This document shows, one piece after another, positions 8,294 through 17,946 of a stretch of DNA of 64,000 nt. The translations under genes and the position numbers were made by a program. The notes below the pieces were generated by a model. The model made no database searches and had not been told where the DNA came from. It saw only the letters and a program-made list of their open reading frames with translations. Source of the DNA: Rhodoferax sp. (GTDB lineage: Bacteria > Pseudomonadota > Gammaproteobacteria > Burkholderiales > Burkholderiaceae_C); NCBI GenBank assembly GCA_031291295.1, contig JARLJI010000102.1, positions 62,001 to 126,000 on the forward strand. The letters are read 5' to 3'. The first letter of the stretch is position 1; every line of letters begins with the position of its first letter.

Positions 8294-9745
8294 ATGTATT
8301 TCGGGAGTTTCAAAATAAGTACGCAAAAACGATATCTAACCCTTAACCTGAGGGCACTCATAGCTATATTTTTTGTAGCGATCGGCCAGTTGGCCATGGC
8401 GGCCGACGAGCCCAGCGTGCCGTACACCGTGAAGCCGGGCGACAAGCTGATCGCAATGGCCGCGCACCTGTTCCCCGGCCCGGACGACTGGACGGAGGTG
8501 GCCCGCTTCAACCACCTGAAGAACCCCAACGTCATCCGCCCCGGCCAGATCCTGCAGATTCCGCTGCACCTGCTGCAGTCGCAGTCCGCGATTGGCAAGA
8601 TCATCAGCACCTTCGGCGACGTGCAACTGGCGGGCAGCCCGGCCGCTGTCGGCAGCGCCGTCCCCGAAGGCGGCAAGCTGCAGACCGGCGCCAACAGCTC
8701 GGCCGTAGTCGAGCTGGCCGACGGCAGCCGCATCACCATGCTGCCCAACACGCTGGCGGAGGTCGTCACCAGCCGCAGCTACGCCCTGCGCAACGCGGCC
8801 GCCAGCGGCTCCACCACCTGGTTCTCCGGCCTGGTCCGGCTGGCCCAGGGCGCGCTGCAGACCGTGGCCAACAAGGCGGCACACCGGGCCACGCCGCTGC
8901 AGATTGAAACGCCGACCTCGCTGGTCGGTGTGCGCGGCACCCAGTTCCGCGTGGCCTACGACGACCCGGCCACTAAAAATGCCCGCACCGAAGTGCTGGA
9001 GGGCCTGGTCAAGGCCGACAACACGGCCCAAAGCAGCTTTGCCGACGTTGCACGCGGCCAGGGCGCGCTGCTGAACCCAGCCGTCAAGGACATCAAGGTG
9101 GTGGCCTTGCTGAAGGCACCTGACCTGTCGGGAGCACCCTTCGACATCTTCAAGCCCGAGGCGCTGTGGCCCATGCCCACGCTCGATGGCGCCAGCCGCT
9201 TCCGGGTTCAGGTCGCCAGCGACGAGAGTTTCGACAAAATTGTGCGCGACATGGTCGTCACCACCGGCAATGCCGACTTCTCCAGTGTGCCCAACGGCAG
9301 CTGGTTTGCACGGGTGCGCGGCATCGATGCCAGCGGCATCGAAGGCTTTGACAGCGTGAAGGCCGTGCAAGTGGTGCTGCGCCCGCCGGTTCCCCAGCCG
9401 CCCACCCCATGGCGCATCGGCGAGGACCGGCTCAGCGTGGCCTCGGGGCACCAGATTTTGCAGTTCAGCCAGGTCGGGCTGGATGCCAGCCACACCATCG
9501 TGGCCACGGTCACGGCCGACACACCGGCCGCCACCCGCATCGCGCAGGCCACCGCCAGGGGCGACAGCCCGCGCATCACGCTGGATCTCGGCCAGCTGGA
9601 GGCCGGCACGCGCTACCAGTTGCACCTGACCGTGACCCAGGCCGACGGCGCCCGGGTGATTCCGCTGGACTACCGCTTCGTGGCGCGGGACGGCTGGGGC
9701 TGGGCCGAAGGCACGCTGCAACCCATGAAGCCCGGCACGCCTTGA
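8294..9745 (+). CDS. Exported LysM and FecR domain protein
   Basis: The 483-residue protein has a hydrophobic export signal (residues ~18-36, ending in AMA), then a LysM-type peptidoglycan-binding domain (YTVKPGDKLIAMAAHLF...PGQILQIP) and a FecR domain (~105-255, with SAVVELADGSRITMLPN and VGVRGTQFRV). The remaining ~220 residues resemble repeated fibronectin-like beta domains. I place it in the periplasm or at the cell wall. FecR domains in this architecture are usually not linked to TonB signalling. ATG 8294 is chosen because the signal peptide follows closely. No partner gene is adjacent; the gene ends 12 bases before the convergent cysE. Confidence 0.82.
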   Translation: MYFGSFKISTQKRYLTLNLRALIAIFFVAIGQLAMAADEPSVPYTVKPGDKLIAMAAHLFPGPDDWTEVARFNHLKNPNVIRPGQILQIPLHLLQSQSAIGKIISTFGDVQLAGSPAAVGSAVPEGGKLQTGANSSAVVELADGSRITMLPNTLAEVVTSRSYALRNAAASGSTTWFSGLVRLAQGALQTVANKAAHRATPLQIETPTSLVGVRGTQFRVAYDDPATKNARTEVLEGLVKADNTAQSSFADVARGQGALLNPAVKDIKVVALLKAPDLSGAPFDIFKPEALWPMPTLDGASRFRVQVASDESFDKIVRDMVVTTGNADFSSVPNGSWFARVRGIDASGIEGFDSVKAVQVVLRPPVPQPPTPWRIGEDRLSVASGHQILQFSQVGLDASHTIVATVTADTPAATRIAQATARGDSPRITLDLGQLEAGTRYQLHLTVTQADGARVIPLDYRFVARDGWGWAEGTLQPMKPGTP

Positions 9746-9757
9746 GCGGAGTCGCGG

Positions 9758-10531
9758 TTACTTGCCGACCAGCTGGTTCAGCTTGTCGGCCTCGAAGGCT
9801 TCGCTGCGTGTCGCGTCGACCGGCACGCAGTCACGGGTCTGCCGGGTGCTGGAGAGCGTCTCGACGGCCTGCCACAGCAGCGCGATCTGGTGCTCGTGCG
9901 AGGAGGCGTTGTCGATCAACCCCTTCATGGCCTGGTTCAAAGGGTCGTCTTCCTGTGTGATGCCATAGGCCGAGAACTTGCGCTCCGGCGCCGCCACATC
10001 GGCGCTCTCGCCGGGCTTGGACAAAAGAATGCGCGCCGGAATGCCCACCGCCGTGGCGCCGGCGGGCACCGGCTTGATCACCACGGCGTTGCTGCCGATC
10101 TTGGCGCCGTCGCCGACCTCGAAGCCGCCCAGCACCTTGGCGCCCGCGCTCACCACCACGTCGCGCCCCAGCGTGGGGTGGCGCTTCACGCCCTTGTAGA
10201 GCGAGGTACCGCCCAGCGTGACGCCCTGGTAGATGGTGCAGCCGTCGCCGATCTCGGCGGTCTCGCCGATCACCACGCCCATGGCGTGATCGAAGAACAC
10301 GCGCTCGCCGATTTTGGCGCCGGGATGGATTTCAATCCCCGTCAGGCCGCGCGAGATGTGCGAGACAAAGCGCCCCAGCCATTTGAAGCCGTGCTCCCAG
10401 CACCAATGCGCGCGCCGGTGGAACACCAGCGCGTGCAGCCCCGGATAGCAGGTCAGCACCTCCCAGGTGCTGCGCGCAGCGGGGTCGCGGTCAAGAATGC
10501 ACTGAATGTCGGAACGTAGGCGCGAAAACAT
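9758..10531 (-). CDS. cysE: Serine O-acetyltransferase
   Basis: The 257-residue enzyme transfers acetyl from acetyl-CoA to L-serine, the committed step of cysteine synthesis. The left-handed beta-helix repeats are visible ([21 protein letters not shown] and following hexapeptides), with the catalytic FDHAMG histidine and the GGTS loop. The short N-terminal helical domain (starting MFSRLRSDI) and the C-terminal extension fit the EpsC/CysE type. It lies nine bases downstream of trmJ and probably shares its transcript. Confidence 0.93.
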   Translation of the reverse strand: MFSRLRSDIQCILDRDPAARSTWEVLTCYPGLHALVFHRRAHWCWEHGFKWLGRFVSHISRGLTGIEIHPGAKIGERVFFDHAMGVVIGETAEIGDGCTIYQGVTLGGTSLYKGVKRHPTLGRDVVVSAGAKVLGGFEVGDGAKIGSNAVVIKPVPAGATAVGIPARILLSKPGESADVAAPERKFSAYGITQEDDPLNQAMKGLIDNASSHEHQIALLWQAVETLSSTRQTRDCVPVDATRSEAFEADKLNQLVGK

Positions 10532-10540
10532 CCGGCAAGT

Positions 10541-11374
10541 CTAGCGTTTCGGCAATGCCTTTGCTGGCGCCGGCGCTTCGCCAGCCGCGCCGGTACTGGC
10601 TTTGGCGCGCGCCGCCACCTGCGCCACCGCCTTGGCGATGCCGCGCAGGATATGGATTTCTTCCACGGTGATGTGCGCGCGATTCACCAGCTGGTTGAGG
10701 CGTGGCATGAGTTTTTTGGGCGATGCCGGGTCCAGGAAGTCGATGTCGATGAGCGCCTGCGCCCAATGTTCAAGCATGCCGCCAACCTGCCGCGCGTCGG
10801 CATAAACCGGCGTTGCGGCCCGCTCCTGCACGGCAAAGCCGCCCAGCGCGAGCCGCCACTCGTAGGCCACGACCTGGATCGCGGCGCCGAGATTCAGCGA
10901 GCCGAACGACGGGTTGGTCGGGATGCTCAGGCAGGCGTGGCAGCGGTACACATCGTCGTTGCTCATGCCGAAGCGCTCGGAGCCGAACAGGAACGCCACG
11001 CCCGCTTCGGGATTTTTGATGTTATCGGGCTCCAGCCCTTGTGTGGCATGAACTGTTTGCTCTATTTTTGAGAGCATTTCGAAGTGCTCGCGCGGCGCCA
11101 CCGTGGGCGGGCCGAAGTCGCGCGGCGTCATGGCGGTGGCGCACAGGTGCGTCATGCCGTCCAGTGCCTCGTCGAGCGTGGCCACGAGGCGCGCGTTCTT
11201 CAGCACGTCGAGCGCTCCGCTGGCGCGCTGGATGGTCTCCTCGCGGCGCAGCACGTTGGCCCAGCGCGGCGCCACCAGCACCAGGTCGTCGAAGCCCATG
11301 ACCTTCATGGCGCGCGCGCAGGCGCCGACGTTGCCGGCGTGGCTGGTGTTGATCAGAATGAAACGGGTCTTCAT
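10541..11374 (-). CDS. trmJ: tRNA (cytidine/uridine-2'-O-)-methyltransferase TrmJ
   Basis: The 277-residue SPOUT methyltransferase modifies the ribose at position 32 of several tRNAs. Family motifs include an N-terminal FILINTSHAGNVGACARAMK block, the FGSERFGMS motif and the knotted C-terminal motif NPSFGSLNLGAAIQVVAYE. About residues 99-117 (SKIEQTVHATQGLEPDNIK) deviate from the family and coincide with a dispersed repeat. The gene is transcribed towards cysE; on the other side it diverges from pagL, where suhB is more usual in related bacteria. Confidence 0.92.
   Translation of the reverse strand: MKTRFILINTSHAGNVGACARAMKVMGFDDLVLVAPRWANVLRREETIQRASGALDVLKNARLVATLDEALDGMTHLCATAMTPRDFGPPTVAPREHFEMLSKIEQTVHATQGLEPDNIKNPEAGVAFLFGSERFGMSNDDVYRCHACLSIPTNPSFGSLNLGAAIQVVAYEWRLALGGFAVQERAATPVYADARQVGGMLEHWAQALIDIDFLDPASPKKLMPRLNQLVNRAHITVEEIHILRGIAKAVAQVAARAKASTGAAGEAPAPAKALPKR
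11020..11079 (-). repeat. Short dispersed repeat inside trmJ
   Basis: On the minus strand the segment contains AAAATAGAGC and ACAAGGGCTGGAGC, resembling the ends and core of the repeat family also seen at 3806 and 45414. It is translated in frame as a non-conserved stretch. The limits are approximate. Confidence 0.4.
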
Positions 11375-11516
11375 GGCGCCAGGGCAGTAGAGTCAGGGCA
11401 AGCGAATGGATGCAGCCTGCCATTGTCGCCGCACGGGCCCGCACGGCGGGCGCGCCGTGGACAAGTTGCCGGACAATGGCGCTTCATCGAAAAAAAATAA
11501 CTTCAGGAAGTTGACC

Positions 11517-12068
11517 ATGCCTCGTCTTGCCGTCCCCGGGTTTCTCGCGCTGAGCGCCGCGTTGGCGCTGGCAGCAAACGCTCACGCGCAAGTCACGGCC
11601 GACCCGCAGGACCGCGGCGGCGTCATCGTGCAGATGGCCGGCGGCCCCCGTGCGCTGCGCGCCACGCTGGGCTGGGAAACGCCGGTGCTGTGGACTCATC
11701 AGGCCCCGGGCGGCCCGGGCCGTGTCGAGCTGACCGGCGAGTTCGGTGTGTCGTACTGGGGCGCCACACACGCGCGCGAGCCCGCCAGCATGTGGCAGCT
11801 CAGCGCCATTCCCATGCTGCGCTGGTGGCCCGGCGGGGGGCGCTTCTTCGTCGAAGGCGGGATCGGTCCGACGCTGGTCAACCGCACCCACTTTGCCGGC
11901 GAGGACATCAGCACGGCATTTCAGTTCGGCGACCACCTGGGCATGGGCTACCAGTTCACGCCCGCCATCCGCGCCAGCCTGCGCCTCTCGCACTTCTCCA
12001 ATGCCGACATCAAGCAACCCAATCCCGGGTTCAATCTGCTGCAACTCACCTGCACCTACCTGTACTGA
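11517..12068 (+). CDS. pagL: Lipid A 3-O-deacylase, PagL family
   Basis: The 183-residue protein has a signal peptide (to about ANAHA) and an outer-membrane beta-barrel pattern. The C-terminal part carries the PagL active-site signature (SLRLSHFSNADIKQPNPG), with the catalytic His and Ser of H-x-S-N and the following NPG-containing strand. It ends in an aromatic residue (TYLY), as expected for barrel insertion. PagL removes the 3-O acyl chain of lipid A. The start at 11517 has AGGAAG upstream. It sits between divergent trmJ and suhB, which are usually immediate neighbours in related bacteria. Confidence 0.8.
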   Translation: MPRLAVPGFLALSAALALAANAHAQVTADPQDRGGVIVQMAGGPRALRATLGWETPVLWTHQAPGGPGRVELTGEFGVSYWGATHAREPASMWQLSAIPMLRWWPGGGRFFVEGGIGPTLVNRTHFAGEDISTAFQFGDHLGMGYQFTPAIRASLRLSHFSNADIKQPNPGFNLLQLTCTYLY

Positions 12069-12218
12069 ATCGCCGCGCGCCAGAGCCCTGGTCGGGGGAT
12101 TCCCGCGGCATTGGGTAAAATCACGCCATTGCCGCTGCCCGCATCGCCGGGCAGATTTTTTGCTCTTCAACAGTTGGGGACAGCGCTTCGGCGTCCGTCC
12201 CGCAAAGGTTCACAATTC

Positions 12219-13142
12219 ATGTCGCCCAATCTGCACCCCATGCTCAACGTGGCCATCAAGGCCGCCCGCGCCGCCGGCGCCATCATCAACCGCGCCGCGC
12301 TCGATGTCGAAGCCATCCGCATTTCGCAAAAGCAGGTCAACGATTTCGTCACCGAAGTCGATCACGCGAGCGAGCAGGCCATCATCGAGACGCTGCTCAC
12401 CGCCTATCCGGGCCACGGCATCCTGGCCGAAGAGTCGGGCAACGAGCATGGCGCGAAAGATTCGGAATTCATCTGGATCATCGACCCGCTGGACGGCACC
12501 ACCAACTTCATCCACGGCTTTCCGGTGTATTGCGTGAGCATTGCACTGACCACGCGCGGCAAGGTCGAGCAGGCCGTGGTGTACGACCCCAGCCGCAACG
12601 ACCTGTTTACCGCCACGCGCGGCCGCGGCGCCTTCATGAACGACCGGCGCCTGCGCGTGTCCAAGCGCACCCGGCTGCAGGAGTGCCTGATCTCCACCGG
12701 CTTCCCGTTCCGCCCGGGCGACAACTTCAAGAATTACCTGGCCATGATGGCCGATCTGATGCCGCGCACCGCCGGCCTGCGCCGCCCCGGCGCCGCCGCG
12801 CTGGACCTGGCCTATGTGGCGGCCGGCTTCACCGACGGCTTTTTCGAAACCGGCCTGCAGCCCTGGGACGTGGCGGCGGGCTCGCTGTTGGTGACCGAGG
12901 CCGGCGGCCTGGTCGGCAACCTCACCGGCGAGGCCGACTTCATGGACCAGAAGGAATGCCTGGCCGCGAGCCCCAGGATTTACGGCCAGCTGGTGCCGCT
13001 TTTGGCGAAGTACAGCAAGTTTGCCAGCGCCGGCGAAAAGGCCGCGCTGCGCCAGACGCTCACGGCGCCAGGGGCCACGTCGCCCGCAGCCACGGCACCG
13101 GCGCCCGCCCGGCCCGAGGGCGCCGATTCTGCGGCGCCCTGA
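12219..13142 (+). CDS. suhB: Inositol-1-monophosphatase family protein SuhB
   Basis: The 307-residue protein has the metal-binding motifs of the family: [21 protein letters not shown] and [15 protein letters not shown]. SuhB acts as an inositol monophosphatase in vitro and as a component of the rRNA antitermination complex in E. coli. ATG 12219 gives the normal N-terminus ([20 protein letters not shown]). The last ~30 residues are Ala/Pro-rich and not part of the fold. A -10-like TAAAAT (12116-12121) lies about 100 bases upstream. Confidence 0.9.
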   Translation: MSPNLHPMLNVAIKAARAAGAIINRAALDVEAIRISQKQVNDFVTEVDHASEQAIIETLLTAYPGHGILAEESGNEHGAKDSEFIWIIDPLDGTTNFIHGFPVYCVSIALTTRGKVEQAVVYDPSRNDLFTATRGRGAFMNDRRLRVSKRTRLQECLISTGFPFRPGDNFKNYLAMMADLMPRTAGLRRPGAAALDLAYVAAGFTDGFFETGLQPWDVAAGSLLVTEAGGLVGNLTGEADFMDQKECLAASPRIYGQLVPLLAKYSKFASAGEKAALRQTLTAPGATSPAATAPAPARPEGADSAAP

Positions 13143-13172
13143 CGCGCCAGTCCGGTAAAGTGTGCTCCGCGC

Positions 13173-15404
13173 ATGATGAACCGGAACCCGCCTGACCTGA
13201 CCCTCCCCTCCACGCTGGCCGCCCGGCTGCGCGCCGCCACGCACCGGGTGCTGCGCGTTGCGCTGAGCCAGTACGTCACCAACGGCCTCGCGGTGGCGCT
13301 GGGCCTGTTCGTGATTTCGCTGGGCGTGTTCGCGCTGGCCGGCGTGGTCGCGGTCTCCAGCGCAGTGGTCGGGATTCTGATCACCAGCCTGCCCGACGTG
13401 CCGGCGCCGCGCCGGCGCAAGCTGACGCAGATGCTGCCCGCGCCGCTGCTGGGTGCGCCGCTGTTCGTGCTGGTGCAACTGGTGCACCAGGACCCCGTGC
13501 AGCTCGGACTGGTGCTGGTGGCCGGCACGTTTCTGTCCGTCATGTTGATGTCATGGGGCAAGCGCGGCGGCCCCATCACTTTTTCGATGCTGTTCTCGAT
13601 GCTGTTCGCCATGGCGGCGGCGCCCCCGTCATCGCTCGAACAAATCGCAGTGAACACCGGCTGGTACGGGGTCGGCGCTGTGGCGTACCTGATCTGGGGC
13701 GTGCTCACCACCCATGCACTGAACCAGCTCTTTCGCACCCAGTTGCTGGCCGAATGCATGATCACGTTCGCGCAGATCCTGCGGACCCAGGCCCAGCGCC
13801 TGGCGCCCCAGCCCGATCACGAGGCCCTGCTGGCCGCCATGCTAGGCCAGCAGATCACGCTGGCGGACTACCTGCAGGGCACGCGCGACGTGGTGCTGGA
13901 GTCGCCCACCACCGCCAAACGCCAGCGGCTGGCGGCCATGCTGCTCGCCCTGCTCGAGGCGCGCGACCACCAGCTGGCCTGCAACCTGGACCTGGACGTT
14001 CTGCTCAGCCAGCACGCCAGTGCCAGCGCCCCCACGCTGCCGCTGCTGCAAAGCGCCCTCAACACCATCGCCGCCGAGCTGGAACAACTGGCACTGGACC
14101 TGCTGCTGGGGCGCGCCCGCAGCGCGATCGTCCCGATACCCGACCTGCGCGAGCGGCTGCACGGCGCACTGCCGCCGCAAACCCCCGAGAGCCTGGAGCC
14201 CTCGCCCCTGAACGCCGGCGAGCCCGATGCAGCCGCCCTGCTGCACAGCATGGCGAACCGCATCGGCCACCTGCACGACGAAGCCGTGCGCATGACCGCC
14301 CTGGCGCGCGGCGACGTGCGCCCCGAACTGGCCGCCGTGCGCACGCAGTGGCAGCTGTTCGTGAGTGCCACCACCTGGTCGTGGCAGCCGCTGCTGGGAC
14401 AACTGACCTGGCGCGCCCCGATGCTGCGCTACGCCCTGCGCGCCACGCTGGCGGTCGGCGCCGGCTACCTGATCTCCCTGCACCTGCCGTGGGATGGGCA
14501 CGGGTACTGGGTCCTTTTCTCCGTTGTGGTGGTGATGCGCGGCAACCTGGCGCAGACCGTGCAGCGGCGCAATGCGCGCGTGGCCGGCACCATGCTCGGC
14601 TGCCTGCTGGTGTTGGCGCTGCTGGCGACCCACCCCGGCGGCTTCACCATCCTGCTGGTGGTGGCGCTGAGCCAGGGGCTGGCCCACGCCTTTGCGCTGC
14701 GCCGCTACCTCTACACCACGGCCGCAGCGACGGTCGGGGCGCTACTCATGGTGCACCTGCTGGTCACCGGCCTGCTGCCCGCCATGGCGATGGGCCAGCG
14801 CCTGGCCGACACCCTGCTCGGCGCCTCCATCGCCTGGCTGTTCAGCTACGTGCTGCCGGCCTGGGAGCGCAGCCAGATTCCCGCTTTGGTGCAGCGCAGC
14901 CTGAAGGCCCAGAGCCAGCATGCGCGGCTGGCCCTGGCCCTGCTGAACAAGGAGCAGACCAACGACCTGCCCTGGCGGCTGGCGCGCCGCGAAGCCTACG
15001 ACAGCCTCTCGGCCGTGACGCTGGCGATCCAGCGCTCCATGGCCGAGCCGCGCCAGGTACGCCCCCCGCTGGAGCCGCTCGAGGCGCTGCAGGCGCGCAG
15101 CTATCAGTTGCTGGCGCAGTTCACGGCCATCAAATCACTGCTGTTGCTGCGCCGCGCCCAACTCGACCTGGATGTGGCGACGCCAGCACTGCAGCAGGCG
15201 TCACAGCGCATCCAGGCGGAACTGGCCGGCACCGGCACGGGTGCCGAGCCCGGCCCCGCGCCGGCCGTCGCCGGCCAGCCGTTCCAGCCCCGGCCCGACC
15301 CGCTGGTGGCCGCCGACCTCACGCCCTGGCTGTTGCGGCGCCTGGCGCTGGCCTGCGCCATGGCGCGCGAGTTGCGGCTGGCAGCGGACCGGGTCAAGGT
15401 GTAA
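13173..15404 (+). CDS. FUSC-family inner membrane protein (YccS/YhfK type)
   Basis: The 743-residue protein has two clusters of membrane segments (about residues 25-180 and 400-560), separated and followed by cytoplasmic helical regions. This is the layout of YccS/YhfK and of aromatic-acid exporter AaeB relatives. The second cluster includes the FUSC signature YWVLFSVVVVMRGNLAQTVQRR. It is probably an efflux component, but no membrane-fusion partner gene is adjacent, so the substrate cannot be inferred. Two consecutive ATG codons (13173, 13176) are possible starts. Confidence 0.8.
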   Translation: MMNRNPPDLTLPSTLAARLRAATHRVLRVALSQYVTNGLAVALGLFVISLGVFALAGVVAVSSAVVGILITSLPDVPAPRRRKLTQMLPAPLLGAPLFVLVQLVHQDPVQLGLVLVAGTFLSVMLMSWGKRGGPITFSMLFSMLFAMAAAPPSSLEQIAVNTGWYGVGAVAYLIWGVLTTHALNQLFRTQLLAECMITFAQILRTQAQRLAPQPDHEALLAAMLGQQITLADYLQGTRDVVLESPTTAKRQRLAAMLLALLEARDHQLACNLDLDVLLSQHASASAPTLPLLQSALNTIAAELEQLALDLLLGRARSAIVPIPDLRERLHGALPPQTPESLEPSPLNAGEPDAAALLHSMANRIGHLHDEAVRMTALARGDVRPELAAVRTQWQLFVSATTWSWQPLLGQLTWRAPMLRYALRATLAVGAGYLISLHLPWDGHGYWVLFSVVVVMRGNLAQTVQRRNARVAGTMLGCLLVLALLATHPGGFTILLVVALSQGLAHAFALRRYLYTTAAATVGALLMVHLLVTGLLPAMAMGQRLADTLLGASIAWLFSYVLPAWERSQIPALVQRSLKAQSQHARLALALLNKEQTNDLPWRLARREAYDSLSAVTLAIQRSMAEPRQVRPPLEPLEALQARSYQLLAQFTAIKSLLLLRRAQLDLDVATPALQQASQRIQAELAGTGTGAEPGPAPAVAGQPFQPRPDPLVAADLTPWLLRRLALACAMARELRLAADRVKV

Positions 15405-15410
15405 GCCCGG

Positions 15411-16574
15411 TCAGCGCATATTGCCGGTGTGGCCCAGCGAGTAGCGCCCGGGCTGCGGCCAGACGGTCAGGCCGTGCGGCTCCATGCCGACCGCAATCGA
15501 CTTGACCTCGCCGGTCGTCGTGTTGATCGCGTAGACCACATCGTCGAAGCGGCCGGACAGCCACAGCATCTTGCCGTCCGCGCTGACGTTGCCCATGTCC
15601 GGGCTGCCACCGCCCGGGATCGGCCAGGTCGTGAGCACCTTGCGCGTGGCGAAGTCGATCACCGAGACGCTGCCTTTGCCGCGGCGCGCCCCGTGAATGC
15701 GGTTGGTGCCGCGGTTCGAGACATACAGTTTCGTGCCGTCGCGGCTCGGGTACAGCCCGTGCGTGCCGACGCCGGTCTTGACGAAGCCCACCTTCGTGAA
15801 GCTGTCGCCATCGACCAGATAAAGGCCGTCGGCCATCATGTCGGCAATGTAGAAAACCCGGCCGTCGGGCGAGCTGCGGATGTCCTGCGGCATGCCCTTC
15901 TTGTCGAGTTCAAGGTAGCCCACGACCTTGCGGTTCACCAGATCGATCTTGGCCAGCTTGCCGCCGAATTCACAGGTGAACAGCACGTACTTGCCGTCGA
16001 TCGAGAAATCGGCGTGGTTGATCCCCTTGCACTGCGGCACGCTCAGGCTTGAATTCAGCGCCATCGTGTGCGCATCGCGAAAATCCAGCCGCGCATGGGC
16101 TTCCGCCACCACGATGGCTTCCTTGCCGTCCGGCGTGAAATACATGTTGTAGGGATCGTCCACCTTGACCGGTTTGCCCGGCTTGCCGGTCTTCGGGTCG
16201 ATCGGCGTCAGGCTGCCGTCGGGCCGGCCCTCGGCATTGTTGGCGACCCACAGGGTCTGCAGATCCCACGAGGGGACGACGTGCTGCGGGCTGAAACCGA
16301 CACGAAACTTGTCGACCACCTTGAACGTCGCCGGGTCGATCACATAGACGTCGTTCGAGCGCACGTTGGGCACATACACCCGTGGCAGCGCACCCGCCAC
16401 CGCGGCGCTGAGGTGGCCGGCGCCTACTTCGCTGTACAGGTTGTCCGGGTTCACCACGGGCGGCATGCCGGGCACCGTCACAACCGGCGCGGCGGCAGCG
16501 GCAATACCGGCACTACACAGGCCTGCCAGCGCGAGCGCCGCCAGGCGGGACAAGGGACGAGAAATCAGGGTCAT
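15411..16574 (-). CDS. Exported YncE-like beta-propeller protein
   Basis: The 387-residue protein has a signal peptide (to about AAAAA, residue 29) followed by YVTN-type beta-propeller repeats such as RVYVPNVRSNDVYVIDPATFKVV, KLYVSNRGTNRIH and MLWLSGRFDDVVYAINTTTGEV. Such periplasmic propellers are structural or binding proteins; some accompany quinoprotein dehydrogenases, but none is nearby. It lies 58 bases downstream of an exported creatininase-family gene on the same strand, so the two may be co-transcribed. Exact function unknown. Confidence 0.78.
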   Translation of the reverse strand: MTLISRPLSRLAALALAGLCSAGIAAAAAPVVTVPGMPPVVNPDNLYSEVGAGHLSAAVAGALPRVYVPNVRSNDVYVIDPATFKVVDKFRVGFSPQHVVPSWDLQTLWVANNAEGRPDGSLTPIDPKTGKPGKPVKVDDPYNMYFTPDGKEAIVVAEAHARLDFRDAHTMALNSSLSVPQCKGINHADFSIDGKYVLFTCEFGGKLAKIDLVNRKVVGYLELDKKGMPQDIRSSPDGRVFYIADMMADGLYLVDGDSFTKVGFVKTGVGTHGLYPSRDGTKLYVSNRGTNRIHGARRGKGSVSVIDFATRKVLTTWPIPGGGSPDMGNVSADGKMLWLSGRFDDVVYAINTTTGEVKSIAVGMEPHGLTVWPQPGRYSLGHTGNMR

Positions 16575-16632
16575 GGTGGATTCCGTTCGAAAGTAAAGGA
16601 GTGGATGAAAGGGAGGCGTGCCCGGCGCCGCA

Positions 16633-17448
16633 TCAGCGCGCCGCCGTGTCTTTCTTCAGGGCGGCCACGGTGCGCGACACGATCGCATCCACGCCCAGTT
16701 GGCCGAGTTCGGCCGACGCGCGGCGCGGATCGCCGCCGTACACGCCGTCGGCAGCGCCGGGCTTGGGCGCGCTGCGCAATTGCTGCAGCCGCACCATCTG
16801 GGGCGCGACCGCGAGCTGCAGCGAGGTGTCGGCCAGCCCCGCGTGCGTGCCAATCTCGTCATCGCGCACACCGTGCTGGCGCAGGATCTGCGCATAACCG
16901 TCGGAACTGGCGGCGTAATACTCCGGCGGCACGAAGGCCCGCGCCGGCGAGCCGGACCACGCCTTGTTCAGGCGGACCACCACGCGCCGGATGTCGTTTT
17001 GATAGCCTCCGTGATCGCCCAGGAAAACAATGTTCCTGAAGCCGTGGACCTTCAGGCTGTTCGCCGCCGATTCCAGCGTCTTCTCGAACACGTCATCAGA
17101 TACCGTCAAGGTGCCGGGAAACTTCATGTGGGAAGTGGGCGGCGCATAGCTGCCCTCCGGCACATAGGCGATGACGGGCGCGACGAGCGCATTGCCCAGC
17201 CCTTGCGCAATGCGCTGCGACAGAACCTTCACGCGCGCATTGTGCTTGCCCAGCGCCACGTAGGGGCCGCTTTGCTCGGTCCCGCCGATCGGGACAATGA
17301 CCGTCGTCTTGCCCGCGCCAAGCAGGTCGCGCAGCTCGGTCCAGGTCACGTCTTCCAGGAACACGCTCGCGGACCCTTGCGCCAGCGCGGCCTGCGCGGC
17401 GATGAGCAAAATGGCGCACGACAACGCGCGTCGCAGGCACAGGGGCAT
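16633..17448 (-). CDS. Exported creatininase-family amidohydrolase
   Basis: The 271-residue protein shows the creatininase-family metal motifs: an early Glu in PIGGTEQSGPYVALGKHNAR and an Asp-His pair in FLGDHGGYQND. Unlike typical cytoplasmic members it begins with a signal peptide (MPLCLRRALSCAILLIAAQA, cleavage near ALAQ), so it should act in the periplasm. ATG 17448 is chosen for that reason; another in-frame ATG lies 39 bases upstream. The substrate is unknown; the family hydrolyses small cyclic or linear amides. It is upstream of the propeller gene on the same strand. Confidence 0.8.
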   Translation of the reverse strand: MPLCLRRALSCAILLIAAQAALAQGSASVFLEDVTWTELRDLLGAGKTTVIVPIGGTEQSGPYVALGKHNARVKVLSQRIAQGLGNALVAPVIAYVPEGSYAPPTSHMKFPGTLTVSDDVFEKTLESAANSLKVHGFRNIVFLGDHGGYQNDIRRVVVRLNKAWSGSPARAFVPPEYYAASSDGYAQILRQHGVRDDEIGTHAGLADTSLQLAVAPQMVRLQQLRSAPKPGAADGVYGGDPRRASAELGQLGVDAIVSRTVAALKKDTAAR

Positions 17449-17587
17449 GAAATTTTCTCGATTTTTCAAGAGTAAGGCCGCCAGCATAAACCAACCAACC
17501 CGGGCTAAAGAGCGCAGGGAGACAAGCCGGGCTATGCTCGGGCGCTCAGCCAGCCCGTTCGGCTGCGCCCACTGCCCTGGAGACGCC

Positions 17588-17941
17588 ATGATCCGCCTGC
17601 CCGTAGCCACCTTGTTTATCGCCCTGCTGTCGGGGTCTTTGTTCGTGACGCCCGTCGCCATGGCGGCCGAAGGTTCGGTCACGATCGTGTCGCCCAAGGA
17701 TGGCGCAAAGCTCGACGTGATGAACCAGAACCAGCTCGTGTACGACGTGGTGCCCGGACCCCGGGGCGACCATGTGCACGTTTACGTGGACGACAAGGAG
17801 GTGGGCATCCTGCGCCAGCTCAAGGGCAGCTATACCCTGGAGTCCCTGTCCGCGGGCCAGCACGCCATCTGCATCAAGGTCGTCAACAAGGCGCACACGC
17901 CCATTGGCCTGCAGCGCTGCGTCAACGTCAGCGTCGAGTAG
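17588..17941 (+). CDS. Small exported protein, hypothetical
   Basis: The 117-residue protein has a signal peptide (ending near AMA|AEG) and one beta-rich domain that begins VTIVSPKDGAKL and contains DHVHVYVDDKEV and a closing Cys pair (HAICIK...LQRCVNV). The pattern suggests an Ig-like fold with one disulfide. GGAG lies seven bases before ATG 17588. It precedes a TTG-started membrane protein by five bases. I do not recognise a characterised family. Confidence 0.7.
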   Translation: MIRLPVATLFIALLSGSLFVTPVAMAAEGSVTIVSPKDGAKLDVMNQNQLVYDVVPGPRGDHVHVYVDDKEVGILRQLKGSYTLESLSAGQHAICIKVVNKAHTPIGLQRCVNVSVE

Positions 17942-17946
17942 CCGGC

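Noticed and set aside
13553-15505. A 650-codon frame overlapping the FUSC gene in another phase
   Set aside because: Pro/Arg/Ala-rich out-of-frame reading of a high-GC gene; the FUSC frame carries the membrane spans.
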